Below, piece by piece: positions 51,054 to 62,325 of a stretch of DNA of 64,000 nucleotides; the first letter of the stretch is position 1, and each line of letters starts with the position of its first letter. The notes below the pieces were generated by a model that made no database searches, was not told the DNA's origin, and worked only from the letters and a program-made list of their open reading frames with translations. Origin of the DNA: Caprella mutica (taxonomy: Eukaryota; Arthropoda; Malacostraca; Amphipoda; Caprellidae); the NCBI GenBank assembly GCA_947561585.1, contig CANNZV010001157.1, forward strand, positions 62,001 to 126,000, written 5' to 3'. The translations under genes were made by a program, and so were the position numbers.

Positions 51054-51062
51054 AAACAGATT

Positions 51063-52439
51063 TATAACTAGCTATTAGATGCAAATTCAAACGAAAATAT
51101 TTGATAGTATGGTAATCAAAGATGGAAAATTTAATATAAAAAATATAATTTAGCTGTAATACAGAAGCGAAGTGTACTCGTAATTTATTAAGATTAGGAA
51201 AAGTTTGATAAAAATCATTCCTATCATATCAGATCAAAAATTTAAAGTAAGAGAAAATTTTAACATTACAGTGAGAAATTGGAATGAATTGGCATTTATT
51301 TTGGTGAATTTCAATCCGAAACGTAATTGTAAATCTGTATTGGTATACTGTAAATTACTATGTATTATATGAATTTTAGAAATGTTTTTTTTATCTTGTT
51401 CAACTCTTACAGAGAGAATATGATTCTTATTTTAAAGTCATAATTTTGGTATTTCTTTACTAATATAATTTAACTTTATATAATAATACAACTTTAATAA
51501 GTTTCTAATGATATATTTATGAGACTTCATTAATTGATATATAATATTTTCATTTTTTGATAAATCTAGATGACGAAAACTCTTGTTTGAATTCTTATTG
51601 TTAGATGAAGATAATTATCTAATTGCAATCAGTGGTGGACAACAAGGTTCCAATTCTCTTATCTATTGCAATTTTTTGATGATTCGACACATTTTGAATT
51701 ATTTCACAACTTCGTATACGATTGCGATACCAATCTTTTATTTAATTCGAAGATTAGATTATAGAGGGAATTGAATACTAATTAGTTGTAGATTCAAACC
51801 CTATTTCTATATTTTAAATTCTTAGTATGAACAATTTTAATGATCTCAATTGATAGTTAATTAAATTTGAAAAACTTTCAACATGATGCATGGTTCAAAA
51901 GTACAAAATAGTTCTGGTATAATTATAATCTTCTGAAGTTCTTTTGACCCTAATTGAGTGAGTTATAATGAAACGATGGAGAAATTGAGTGGAGGTAATA
52001 TGCGTTATGGTGGAGCTGCTGAAGATGCTTTGCTAATTAATATAGAGTTGGAAATAGCGAAATAGAAAGTAGATAGTAAGAAACTAATTACTTGCCTATT
52101 AAAATATTTTACATTTCAAGACTTCTATATGACTGTAATTTGAATGTTATTAAAAAGTTCTCATTGAATATTGTTCAAAATAAAAAAAAATGTTTAATCG
52201 TCTACTCTTCTGGTTTAAAATATATAAGTAACTCTGCGTTATTATATAAATAAATGATTTTACTAGGATTATTTTATAAACTTTAAAATAGATGCAGTGA
52301 ATTTTTACTCATTGTTTTAAAATATCACGAGGAGTAATTTGAACAACTTTTCCATAATTAATGTGTATTTAATATGAATTATTATTTATCCCATACATTT
52401 ATAGATATTATATTATCACCTATTACTGTGACATATTGG
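51063..52439. other. unassigned AT-rich sequence
   Basis: Nothing recognisable; the short frame at 51583-51774 has no domain. Confidence 0.45.
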
Positions 52440-52872
52440 TGACATGTAACATGTAAATACAGTTTATTGGTGACATGTTATAGGTGACATGTACAGTCTA
52501 TTGGTGATATGTAGTTTATTGGTGAAATGTACAGTTTATTGGTGAAATGTACAGTTTATTGGTGACATGTAACATGTAAATACAGTTTAATGGCGACATG
52601 TAGAGTGTATTGGTGACATGTATAATTTATTGGTGACATGTACAGTTTATTGGTGAAATGTACAGTTTATTGGTGACATGTACAGTTTATTGGTGACATG
52701 TACAGTGTATTGGTGACATGTATAATTTATTGGTGACATGTACAGTTTATTGGTGACATGTACAGTGTATTGGTGACATGTACAGTGTATTGGTGACATG
52801 AAGATGTATTGGTTACATGTCCAGTTTTTTGGTGACATGTACAGTTTATTGGTGACATGTAGTTTATTGGCA
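52440..52872. repeat. 20-bp array
   Basis: About 20 diverged copies of TTATTGGTGACATGTACAGT, with some units of altered length. Each copy has the palindrome ACATGT. It directly precedes the 51-bp array. Minus-strand frames here are repeat artefacts. Confidence 0.95.
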
Positions 52873-52897
52873 ATAGACATAGGGAGAATGCAATACA

Positions 52898-53548
52898 CAC
52901 ATGGAGAAGATCACTGCTAATTATACAGAATATTACCCAGGCAACAAACACATGGAGAAGATCACTGCTAATTTAATAGAATATTACCCAGGCAACAAAC
53001 ACATGGAGAAGATCACTGCTAATTATATAGAATATTACCCAGGCAACAAACACATGGAGAAGATCACTGCTAATTTAATAGAATATTACCCAGGCAACAA
53101 ACACATGGAGAAGATCACTGCTAATTATATAGAATATTACCCAGGCAACAAACACATGGAGAAGATCACTGCTAATTTAATAGAATATTACCCAGGCAAC
53201 AAACACATGGAGAAGATCACTGCTAATTATATAGAATATTACCCAGGCAACAAACACATGGAGAAGATCACTGCTAATTATATAGAATATTACCCAGTCA
53301 ACAAACACATGGAGAAGATCACTGCTAATTATATAGAATATTACCCAGGCAACAAACACATGGAGAAGATCACTGCTAATTATATAGAATATTACCCAGT
53401 CGACAAACACATGGAGAAGATCACTGCTAATTATATAGAATATTACCCAGGCAACAAACACATGGAGAAGATCACTGCTAATTATATAGAATATTACCCA
53501 GTCAACAGACACAGGGAGAAGATCACAGCTAATTATACAGAATATTAG
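52898..53548. repeat. 51-bp minisatellite with dimeric higher-order pattern
   Basis: Thirteen units (the last partial) of 51 bp beginning CACATGGAGAAGATCACTGC. Units 2, 4 and 6 carry TTTAATAGA while odd units carry TTATATAGA; units 8, 10 and 12 carry CAGTC in place of CAGGC. Both halves thus follow a 102-bp dimer. As 51 is 17 codons, a 215-codon frame of repeated 17-mers results; no start context or promoter supports a protein. Confidence 0.96.
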
Positions 53549-55797
53549 TTAAAAAGGTGTTACTGTTAGAGCAAATAAATAAACTTACTGGAACGACAAT
53601 TAAAACTAATGAACTGGTGAATTTAAAGATTGTTTGGAAAGCCATGATTTATTATGTTATTTACTGAATAATGTTATTTATTCTGTGTGAGCTTGAAACT
53701 TTTATAACAAAATTCATTTGTACAAAATCGAAAAAATTTCCATATGTCACGCTTCAGTATATATAGCGAAAACTGATTTGCGAATGTGAACAAGATACTA
53801 CAGGAGTAAATTTGACAGTAACTGTTATTGTATATTATTCAGTACATAGAATATGGATATTGGACGCATTGAAAAAAATGCGTTATTCATCGATATCATT
53901 TTGAATAAATGTAAAACTGTTCTATTTGTACATAAGCGCATAAATATAAATGTACTGTAAGTAAAATTGAAAAAGGTATGTATACGTATGTTCAACGTAC
54001 AATCGTACACTCACTTGCTAAAAATCATCAACCGTTCTGCAATAGAGTTATAATTGATTTGAAATACCTCGCTGTTGGTACAAAAGTGATGGCCGTTTCT
54101 TAAGGTATCACACATTAAATTCACGGACACAATTTTAGCGTCACTTCTTGATAACACAGTTCAGTATTTTGCAGACCAGGACATTGTATTGATAAACTGA
54201 TGATAGTGAAGAAGTAGAGTGGTAGTTAAAGAGAGATGTGACACTGAATGTTTGACAATCGTGCTGTTGTTGCCTGTTGACGCTGAATAAAATGGATCTG
54301 TTTGCTAACAGTTATATCCGTGGACTGTACGGTAATTAATTTACCATCATGGCTATTTTTAAGTACGTTATCGCACGTAAGGCAGTGATATTGATTGACC
54401 TGACTACTGAATAGAATGGCATTGTAAATACCTAACAAATAACCACTATAATGTGATAAGCAGAGGGGGATTTCGAAAAGTTTAGGCACAGTGTACAAAA
54501 GAAATAATAGAGAAAAACGAGATATTCTATTTAACGTCGTGTCATCCAATAGCACTTTGAAGATCAAATGTGTTAAAATATACAAAGTGTTCAACTATTG
54601 CCAATTTATGTAAACTGTACTACATGTATTCATTTACACAAACTGCTATGCATCATTTTTTTATTTCATTCTGTTAATTGTCATGTTGACGTCATATTCA
54701 CAGAGCACGCGCTTCTCAGCACTCTTTAATGATTATTCTTTAGACTGTGAACTAATTCGTTAGAGTTCATACCTTATATCATTATAATATTATGATAACT
54801 AAATATAACATTGTTGGTAGGTGCTATAAGCAAAATATAATACCCATTTATTTTTGGGGTAATTATCCAATATGTACCATCATAATTAAGTGTTCATATA
54901 CAAAGTATAAACTCCAGTTGAAACATACTTCATAAAATCGAATGTTAGGACTAAGCTGGAATTATAGATTATTGATGAATTATGGAATGTATGAAAAAAC
55001 GAACAAATTACATGCATTGGATGCAAATATTTTTATTAATTTGAAATATTAAATTATAAGGAATCTAACATTCAAATCAAGTAAGATGTTTGCTTCAAGT
55101 TTGCAAATTGAATATATAAAACTCCTAACTATTTTTTTCACGTGTAGCATAAGGCTCAGCGAAATAGAATTAGTAATGCTATTAAAACGGAAAGGATAAA
55201 CGATATCTTAACGAGGAAAGCTTCCTTTGATATTAATTATCTATTTAATGCATGCATAAATTATTATCTAGAGCAGTGATATTTTAATACATTGGAAATT
55301 AAATCAACCTTTGAAAGCTTCATGAACTTTCATTTGATGCAAAATATTACCGTGATATTAATTACCTAATTAAATAATGAGTACCTGAAGAGATAAATTG
55401 ATGGTAATTAACCGTACATATTATCAAATAGTTTCATCAAAATAGTAATTAAAGAGCATGCTCTTATGATATATTCGTCAAACTGTTTGATGAACGTTAG
55501 GTAAAATAATTATTTCTATTGTATCAAAATTTATTTAAGAAAATACTCATATATACCTGATTATACGTCAAAAGAATAAGAAATCATCATCTTGATTTTA
55601 AATTAATTAGAAACATAATTAGTTTTCGATTTACTGTTTGACAAACAATTTTCTAACATGTTAGATCACTTCGAAGTCCATGTTTCAGTGTTTGACAAGC
55701 TATACACACTGAAATAGAGTGGATATTATCGAATTTGACAAACAATTAGACGGAGTGTTCGATATTCTGTATTGGTGTGCATTAAGTGCAATTAATT
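53549..55797. other. unassigned sequence
   Basis: No gene is recognised. The longest frame (54226-54594, minus, 122 codons) has no domain or signal that could be identified; it may be chance. Confidence 0.45.
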
Positions 55798-55990
55798 GAT
55801 GTGCACTGGTAGAGTGCATACCTAACTGACATTGACCATCTAACAATCTATTTGTTAAAAATGACCTTGATCTTTGACCTGTTCGTTTCAAAAATCAATT
55901 TAAATGGTTCTTGGATAATGACCAATCGTCCCACCAAATTCAAGGCAAATTCTGCCTAAAATATTACTTTCCACAATCTGCGAAGGTAAT
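55798..55990 (-). repeat. AGGTCA-type repeat fragment
   Basis: A shortened minus-strand copy: GTGCACTGGTAGAGTGCATA end, TGACCTTGATCTTTGACC and TGACCAATCGTCCCACC blocks. Confidence 0.88.
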
Positions 55991-56394
55991 AACTCAGAGA
56001 GCAAGTTATGGTGGGTCCATAGTAGATTATGTCGGGATCTGCTTACATAATCTTCGCCGGGTTCAACACTACCTCCACTTTGGATACATAAATTATAATT
56101 ATGTAAATATATCATATATTATAGGGTTGGACGGGGTATCACTGCTCACAATCCCGCAAACTCTGTATTTACTCAAGAACTAAAGGTACTAGAGAAACTA
56201 TTTTTCTCGTGAAGAAATGGTCATAAATGAGGATGGTTCTCAATCAGTTTCGAAATTATAGCTAAATAAATTAAATTCTTATTGGCAATTTTTTGTGCGT
56301 AACTTTTAGTGAGTGCATCGGGGTATCACTGCGCACATGAAGGGGTATTAGTGCGCACATGAAGGGGTATTACAGTGCATTGCATAAATATAGC

Positions 56395-56700
56395 ACTTAT
56401 ATCCCCCACCTGAATACCTCCCGTCCCTATTTTGATGCCCCTCCTCCCCCCTATCTACACCCCTTCTTTCCTCCTCAAAATATCCCTCTCCTCCTATCTT
56501 AATCCCCCTCACTTCCCATTTTAATCACACTCTATCTTCATCGAAATCTCCTTCTCTTCCCATCTAAATCCCTCTCTTCCCCATCTATTTCCCTCTCTCC
56601 CCCATCTATTTCCCCCCCCCCCCTCACATATCTAAATCCACCTCCCCCCGCATCTTAACATCTGTGCTTCCCTCTCTACATGCCCTCTCCCCAATCTACT
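56395..56700. repeat. C-rich polypyrimidine tract
   Basis: Degenerate CCCCTCTC / CATCTAAATCCC repeats with period near 22 bp, including a run of 12-13 C around 56613. A shorter relative lies at 56840-56895. The strand asymmetry is extreme and G-quadruplex or i-motif formation is conceivable. Confidence 0.85.
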
Positions 56701-57439
56701 AGTCCATTGCTTTTTAGATACATATTTAATAAATCTGCAACAAATTTAACACTTAAATTTTATGCAACTAGTTAACTACTTATATCAAGTAATATAATAC
56801 GATCGTACGTTTGTTGTTAAACAATATTCAATTCAAAAACCTCTCACCCCCACCCCTAAATACCCACTCTCCCTATTTTAATACCCCTACATCAAGTTGC
56901 ATAGCTACCATGATCGTAAGTTTATTGTTAATCAAATCTATAATTGAATAACATCTTATTCAATATTTATGCCTTTATTAAGAGCTAAAAAAACTTATTT
57001 TTTTATATTTATTTACATACAAATATTGTTATTAATACCCCTCTAGCTCTAAATTATCTGGGGTATCACTGCGCATGGTTGCGGCAGGAAAACCGTTGAA
57101 ACTGAGAAGTTGAAAAATTGACATAATGTAACTGTTAATGTGTGTGATAACTTGTTAAAACGGTATGAATCTATAAATCTTGGTAAAAGAGTTATTGGAG
57201 AGTTTGCTGGATATAAAAATCACCAGCGCAAACTTTTTTCAGATCGTTCTGAGAGCACTACATAATCATATATCGCGACTTAACTCTAGAAATACTAATT
57301 GGATAATGGTGCTTCATGATGTTTAAGGGAGAAAAGAAGATGCTTGAAATGATGGTGCAATCAGATTTAGGGTAAAACAAGTGGTTTTAAAATTATAAGA
57401 GATGCAGTGTGATAACCCATAAAAAAGGTATGCGCAGTG

Positions 57440-58456
57440 GGTGACAGGAATTTTGCCCGGCGAAATTTTGCCCGGCAAAATATTGCCCGGCGGAATTTTG
57501 CCAGGTTGGAATTTTGCCAGGCGGATTTATGCCCGGCAGAATGTTCCTCGTGGATTATATATTTCTATTTTTATATTGGTAAATTGTAAATTAAAAGTTT
57601 GTTACATAGCCACGAAATTGAAAATAAAATTAATTCGAATTTACTGAAAATAATCACAGAACACCTTATAAATTTCACTGTAATAATTTTTTGCAGTGGT
57701 TTAGTCTTAGAAAATACTATATAATTTGCTATTTTGAAATATTGTAACCTATTTTTTATCTGGTGTTTGCAATTCACTTACGGCTTCCTTCACCTCGTGC
57801 TTCGTTACGAACTATGAATTATATTAATAAGTTAATATGTTTTCAATCGTAGTTTTCAGTCTTACGTTTAGTATTTAACATTCTTTTAATTATGCTGTCT
57901 TTTCCACGTGAACTTTATATTATCGACAACATTGTGAAAGGGATATGACAATAACTGTCCTAATTGAGCAAACTTCAGGAATCAACTGATAGTAAATGAA
58001 ACGCTTCGTCCAAATTTTTCAAGTCGTATAACAAACAGAAATTTGTAGAACCACTGATACCTTCTATTGTTGAATACCATTTATAATAACTGTTAAATTA
58101 TTGTTAGTTAGGTTAACCTTAATATGTGAATTCTAAAAGACTGTCCGAATATATGTATAACAATTGCATTTATATATGTTTCGTAATTATTTTCAGTAAA
58201 TTTGAATTCAATTTATTTTCAATTTAGTGGCTATTTAACATTAGTTAAATAAAACTTGTTTTAGTACAATATGTTAAAGTTACATGAAATTGATTCATAT
58301 TTATATAAATTACATCTTACATTTTGAGATTTTAATTTACAATTAACTAATTTAAAAATAGAAATATATAATCCACGGGGAACATTCTGCCGGGCAAAAA
58401 TCCGCCTGGCAAAATTCCACCCTGGCAAAATTCCGCCTGGCAAAAGTCCTAGAACC
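57440..58456. mobile_element. word-repeat transposon D, nested in C (15-bp word)
   Basis: The left header GGTGACAGG is followed by about seven 15-bp words (GGAATTTTGCCCGGC, GAAATTTTGCCCGGC and variants to about 57550). The right header, read inward, is GGTTCTAGG followed by about five words. Inverted similarity continues inward past the words on each side (about 57550-57660 and 58170-58370). The flanks GCGCAGTG (57432-57439 and 58457-58464) are an exact 8-bp duplication of part of the terminal word of transposon C, which proves insertion as a unit. The interior is non-coding. Confidence 0.92.
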
Positions 58457-59689
58457 GCGCAGTGATACCCCGTCCGACCCTATAAGTAATTCAAATGGCA
58501 GTGTAAAAAAGTATTGCGAACAAGCAAATTGTTCCGATTAAGCCACTTATTGCGACTACTTATGACTAAATAATTATAATCATGAGGGTTTAAAGCATTA
58601 GTGACCTATGTGTTACATAAGAAAATATCCACCTAGTTCATATATTATTCAAAATCATTAAAATAAATAAATGTGTAATTTATTTCGTTGTAGCAAGTCT
58701 TGATCGTTGTATTCAATTTTTCAGGCTAAATAAAAACGAAGTTGAATTAATTCACCAAATGTCTGTAAAATATAATTCATAGAAACAGTAAAAATGACTG
58801 AAACTTTATACATATTTTCGCAATGCTATTGGGAATAGGGTCGGGAGGGGCGAATCTCGCGCAGCAGCACACGGGGCGAATCTTGCGCACCACATGTTTA
58901 AAGGTTTATGAATGTGCTAGCCCAATAACAAAAATAGTCATAGACCGGCTCAAATATGTAGTAACTCTGTATAAAATTAAAACAGCTTACAAGCATTTAT
59001 TCATAGTTGAAATAAATCACATTAAAGACCATATGAAAAGTACCTAGTCGAAAATTCATTTTACCGAATTACCCTAAAAAATAAATTTGTCATAAAAAAA
59101 TTTCTATCCCAGATAATGACCTGAAGTTTTTAGTGCATGATGATCATTGACTTTAGTTGCCTCAGTTAAAATTACAAGGTTCTAGACTCACTAATTTTTA
59201 TTTAGCGGAGTTTTTCCGTGCGCAACTATTCGCCCCACCATATTTTGCATGGCGGGGCGAATATTGCGCACTATAGAAATTTATTTTTAGGCCATGAAAC
59301 AGTTTTTAATGCCTAATATTACTCTCTATATATATGTGTATTTTTTCAATTTCAACTAAAAACATACACATTCCACATATATTTCAGATAATCGGTCGAA
59401 ATATGAAATTGTAAATCAGGGTGAATTTAAAGTCATCAATAAGTCTTTTCTGTGAAATTTATAGTTAAACATATCAACATCACTATACATGTTTATCTTT
59501 TGCTTTTTTATTAAGTATAGTTATATAATCTTATTATTCGGTTCCTTTTAATAAAATCGAAAATATCATGTCTAAAATGACAGGGTTAAACCATCATACA
59601 GGGAAACCCAACTTTGATATCATTATGCTTTTAAAAGTTGAAAATCGACATTGCACCATGTTGAGAATAGTAGCTACGTTGACCTTGTC

Positions 59690-60370
59690 ACTTCTGAGGA
59701 TTGTCCTAGAAGTGTAGAAGTGGGAGTACTTGTTCGAATAAAGAAAATGGCTAAGAATGTTTGTGCAATGTTGAAGACTGGAAAAAATACTTGAAAAAAC
59801 TCAAAATATAGCTCAATACATGAATGTGATACAGACTTCAATTAGAACCATCATCACGAAGGATCTTCAGTTGTCCTCCTACAAAATGAGAGAACACTAA
59901 GTCCTCACACTTCTTAAAAAGCAAAAGAGACTTGAAAGAACAAAGGTCCTTCTCAGAGAGTTTAAAGCGGACACGACAAGGTATGAAACAGATTTTTTTA
60001 ACGAGAAACTCTTCATTATTGAAGCCAACCCAGTTCAATATTCATGATCAGAAGATATTCAAGATTTCCCCTATCTCGAAAACTTGGGAGTCTCCCCTGA
60101 TTTTCGTGGAGAACGGCCTAAGATAAATCCTCTATAACAATATTGTGGTTCCAGCTATTGGATTGATGAAAAAAAAAACACTTCAAAAATCAATCATTTA
60201 TCTTCCAACAAGATGGTGAACTTTTTTACTACTTAAAAAAGACACATGAGTGGTGATCACGTCAATTGCCAAGATTCTGTCGCACAGAAATTTGGCGTCT
60301 TCAGCGCCATATTTCAACCCAATAGATTTCTGAATGAAATCTATTGAAACAGCATAGTGGCCTAAAAGGC
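59690..60370 (+). pseudogene. mariner-family transposase, decayed
   Basis: Plus-strand fragments in shifting frames follow mariner order. A helix-turn-helix region with SIRTIITKDLQLSSYK comes first, then LLKKQKRLERTKVLLREFK. NEKLFIIEANPVQ follows and corresponds to the usual DEK-F motif, with Asn in place of the first catalytic Asp. WESPLIFVEN comes next, then FIFQQDGE with the second Asp, then TQ.W-like KTHEW. The third Asp region is not recognisable. Several stops and frameshifts show a long-dead copy. It differs from the fragment at 34185 but belongs to the same broad group. Confidence 0.85.
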
Positions 60371-60757
60371 CGTTCCTTGTTTGAGGACGAGGAACCACAC
60401 GGGTAAATCATAGTGTGGACGTTTTGTGGTCACTGGGGCACCTGTGAATAACCATAATAATCCACTTCTGTGAATAACTATTAAGGCTCACGTTGGTACT
60501 ATTGACAACGAAACTGATGATTTCATAGAAAAGTACGTAACAGATATCTTCTGGCGCAGAACCTGAACCGTTGGTCTTTTAAAAACACCAAAGGAATTAG
60601 GTGGATCAACCTACCTTCTTGTAGACAGACCAAAGAACTCTTCCTCTTTAAAAGAGAATGTCAAAAGCTATTGTTAATAACCCGATTGAAACTTCTTCTT
60701 CTATCCTGGGAACATTTGGTCCTAAAACAGTAATACCTTTGGTCCTAAAACAGTAAA

Positions 60758-61042
60758 ACAATAATACTTGCCGACGATCTGGTCTTCGCCAAGAAACATG
60801 ACCTCATAATATTGTTGTGGAATGTTCTACCTATTACAAGACTAGCGACAGAACTCTGGATGAAATTTTACTACCTTCATAGTATCATTATACTCTCAAA
60901 TTCTGATACATTTTTACCTTTATTGAAAGAATTGAAAGACTGGAAGCTAGAGTTCAACGGCTAACCTTTAGGTCTAGGGGATTCAGTACATATGGACCCT
61001 CTCTTGGCCTGGGTATCTCCCCGACCTTACAATGGCAAGTGA
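60758..61042 (+). pseudogene. possible reverse transcriptase remnant
   Basis: A frame of about 95 codons with a single internal stop, unusual in this AT-rich sequence. It begins TIILADDLVFAKKHD, which resembles RT motif C, and later contains GLGDSVHMDPLLAW. Motifs A and B were not found upstream, so this is a guess from one motif. Confidence 0.3.
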
Positions 61043-61254
61043 ATATTCCACGTAACCTAATAGATGTACGAAAAACCCATTTGCTTCTATATTCTTATTA
61101 TCGTAATTTCAGAGACATAAAGTGAAAATATCTAAGTGTAACAGTATTTTGAATAACGTTTTAGATATGTATGCTAAATTGGTTATATATGCTATATTTG
61201 ACATCTAAAGAGAATTATTACTTTCATAGATTGCGTAAGGTTATCTTTTGGGCG

Positions 61255-61810
61255 ACATATTTTTGTTTGTCATCTTGTTGCTCACATAACTCAAAAAGTT
61301 TTCGATCAAATTACTTTGAATTTGGTAAGACGGTCGATTGACTAATCTCCAGGAACCATCTGGTAAAATTTTGGGAGCTATCCGGTCAAAGCTCAAGGTC
61401 ATTTATAACTCAATAATTCAAAAAGTTTTCAATCAATTTGTCTGAAATTTGATGGGACGATTGGTCAATATCTAGGATTGGTTTGGTAAGTTTTTGGAAG
61501 CGGTCAGGTTAAAGGTCAAGTTGATTTATAACGCAAAATTTATTCAATCAAAGTAACTGAAATTTGGTCGATGGTTGGTAATTATCCAGGCAGGAACCCA
61601 TTTAATAGATTTTGGGAGCAATCGGGTAAAAATAAAGGTCAAGGTCATTTATAACACAAAAGCATTCAACCAAATTGTGTGAAATTGGTCGGGACGATGC
61701 TTCAATATTCAGGAATAATTTGTTTATATTTTGGGAGTGAACAGTTTAAAGGTCAAGGTCATTTGAAAGCGGTGGCAAAAGTATGCGCTCTATGAGTGCC
61801 CGTCATCTAG
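61255..61810 (+). repeat. AGGTCA-type dispersed repeat, copy 4
   Basis: Contains the full series of diverged subrepeats (ACGATTGGTCAATATC, TTTTGGGAGC and AAGGTCAAGGTCA blocks) and the terminal GTATGCGCTCTATGAGTGCC. It lies inside transposon E. Confidence 0.92.
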
Positions 61811-62325
61811 TTATTTATTATATTTATAGTTACATAATAAGTAAATATAATAGTGTCTTACTTCAGATAAACTAATATTACAAGAATTAATTAATCATGA
61901 ATAGAAGCAACATTCATGACGTCACACATACATTCTACAAACTTTACGTGAACAGGTCGAAAAAAGTTTGTCTCAAGTTTTGAATTTGAATCATGTGATT
62001 GTTTATGCTTTTAAACACATTGGAATTATTCTTATAGTAAGTATCTAGACACTCAATAGTGCTATTTTTCACTATGGAAAGGAATTAATGGGTGCGCAGT
62101 TATTCGCCCCTCTCGAGCGCAAGAATCGCCCCATCAAGGACAATTTTAATTGCGCACTACTTTCGTCAATAACTCAGATTATACAAATACTAATTTTTTG
62201 TCCTTTGGATGGTGTATAAAAGGCCTTATCGCGGTTCTTCATATCAAATACTATTCGTCTATCTGCAAAAACTAAGTTGCAAAACCCAAAAGTTTTTAGT
62301 GCGCAAGATTCGCCCCTCCCGACCC

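Larger units (their letters stand above)
56124..58480. mobile_element. word-repeat transposon C (word GGGGTATCACTGCGCA)
   Basis: The left end GGGTTGGACGGGGTATCACT (56124-) matches the right end read inward (GGGTCGGACGGGGTATCACT, ending 58480) with one mismatch. The word GGGGTATCACTGCGCAC recurs at about 56320, 56342, 56364 (degraded) and 57060. Both ends are flanked by TA, with no longer clear duplication. The interior has a C-rich tract (56400-56700) and no coding sequence. Transposon D has inserted into the right terminal word, so C is older than D. Confidence 0.82.
58838..62325. mobile_element. word-repeat transposon E (word GGGGCGAATCTTGCGCAC)
   Basis: The left end GGGTCGGGAGGGGCGAATCT continues CGCGC; the right end read inward is the same with TGCGC, one mismatch in 25. 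Further words lie at about 58877, 59255 and, inverted, near 59217, 62093 and 62130. TA flanks both ends, but no longer duplication is evident. The interior holds a decayed mariner transposase and an AGGTCA repeat, so the element has collected insertions or captured them. Confidence 0.8.

Noticed and set aside
52901..53548. 215-codon frame of repeated 17-mers, and a 111-codon minus-strand frame
   Set aside because: Produced by the 51-bp minisatellite. No promoter, non-repeat domain or flanking exon supports a protein.
54226..54594. 122-codon minus-strand frame as a gene
   Set aside because: No recognisable domain, repeat copy or codon signal was seen; the length is marginal for chance in this composition.
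56124..58480. A 9-bp target duplication around transposon C
   Set aside because: The flanks TATATTATA and TATAAGTAA agree at only five of nine positions in AT-rich DNA, which is not convincing.
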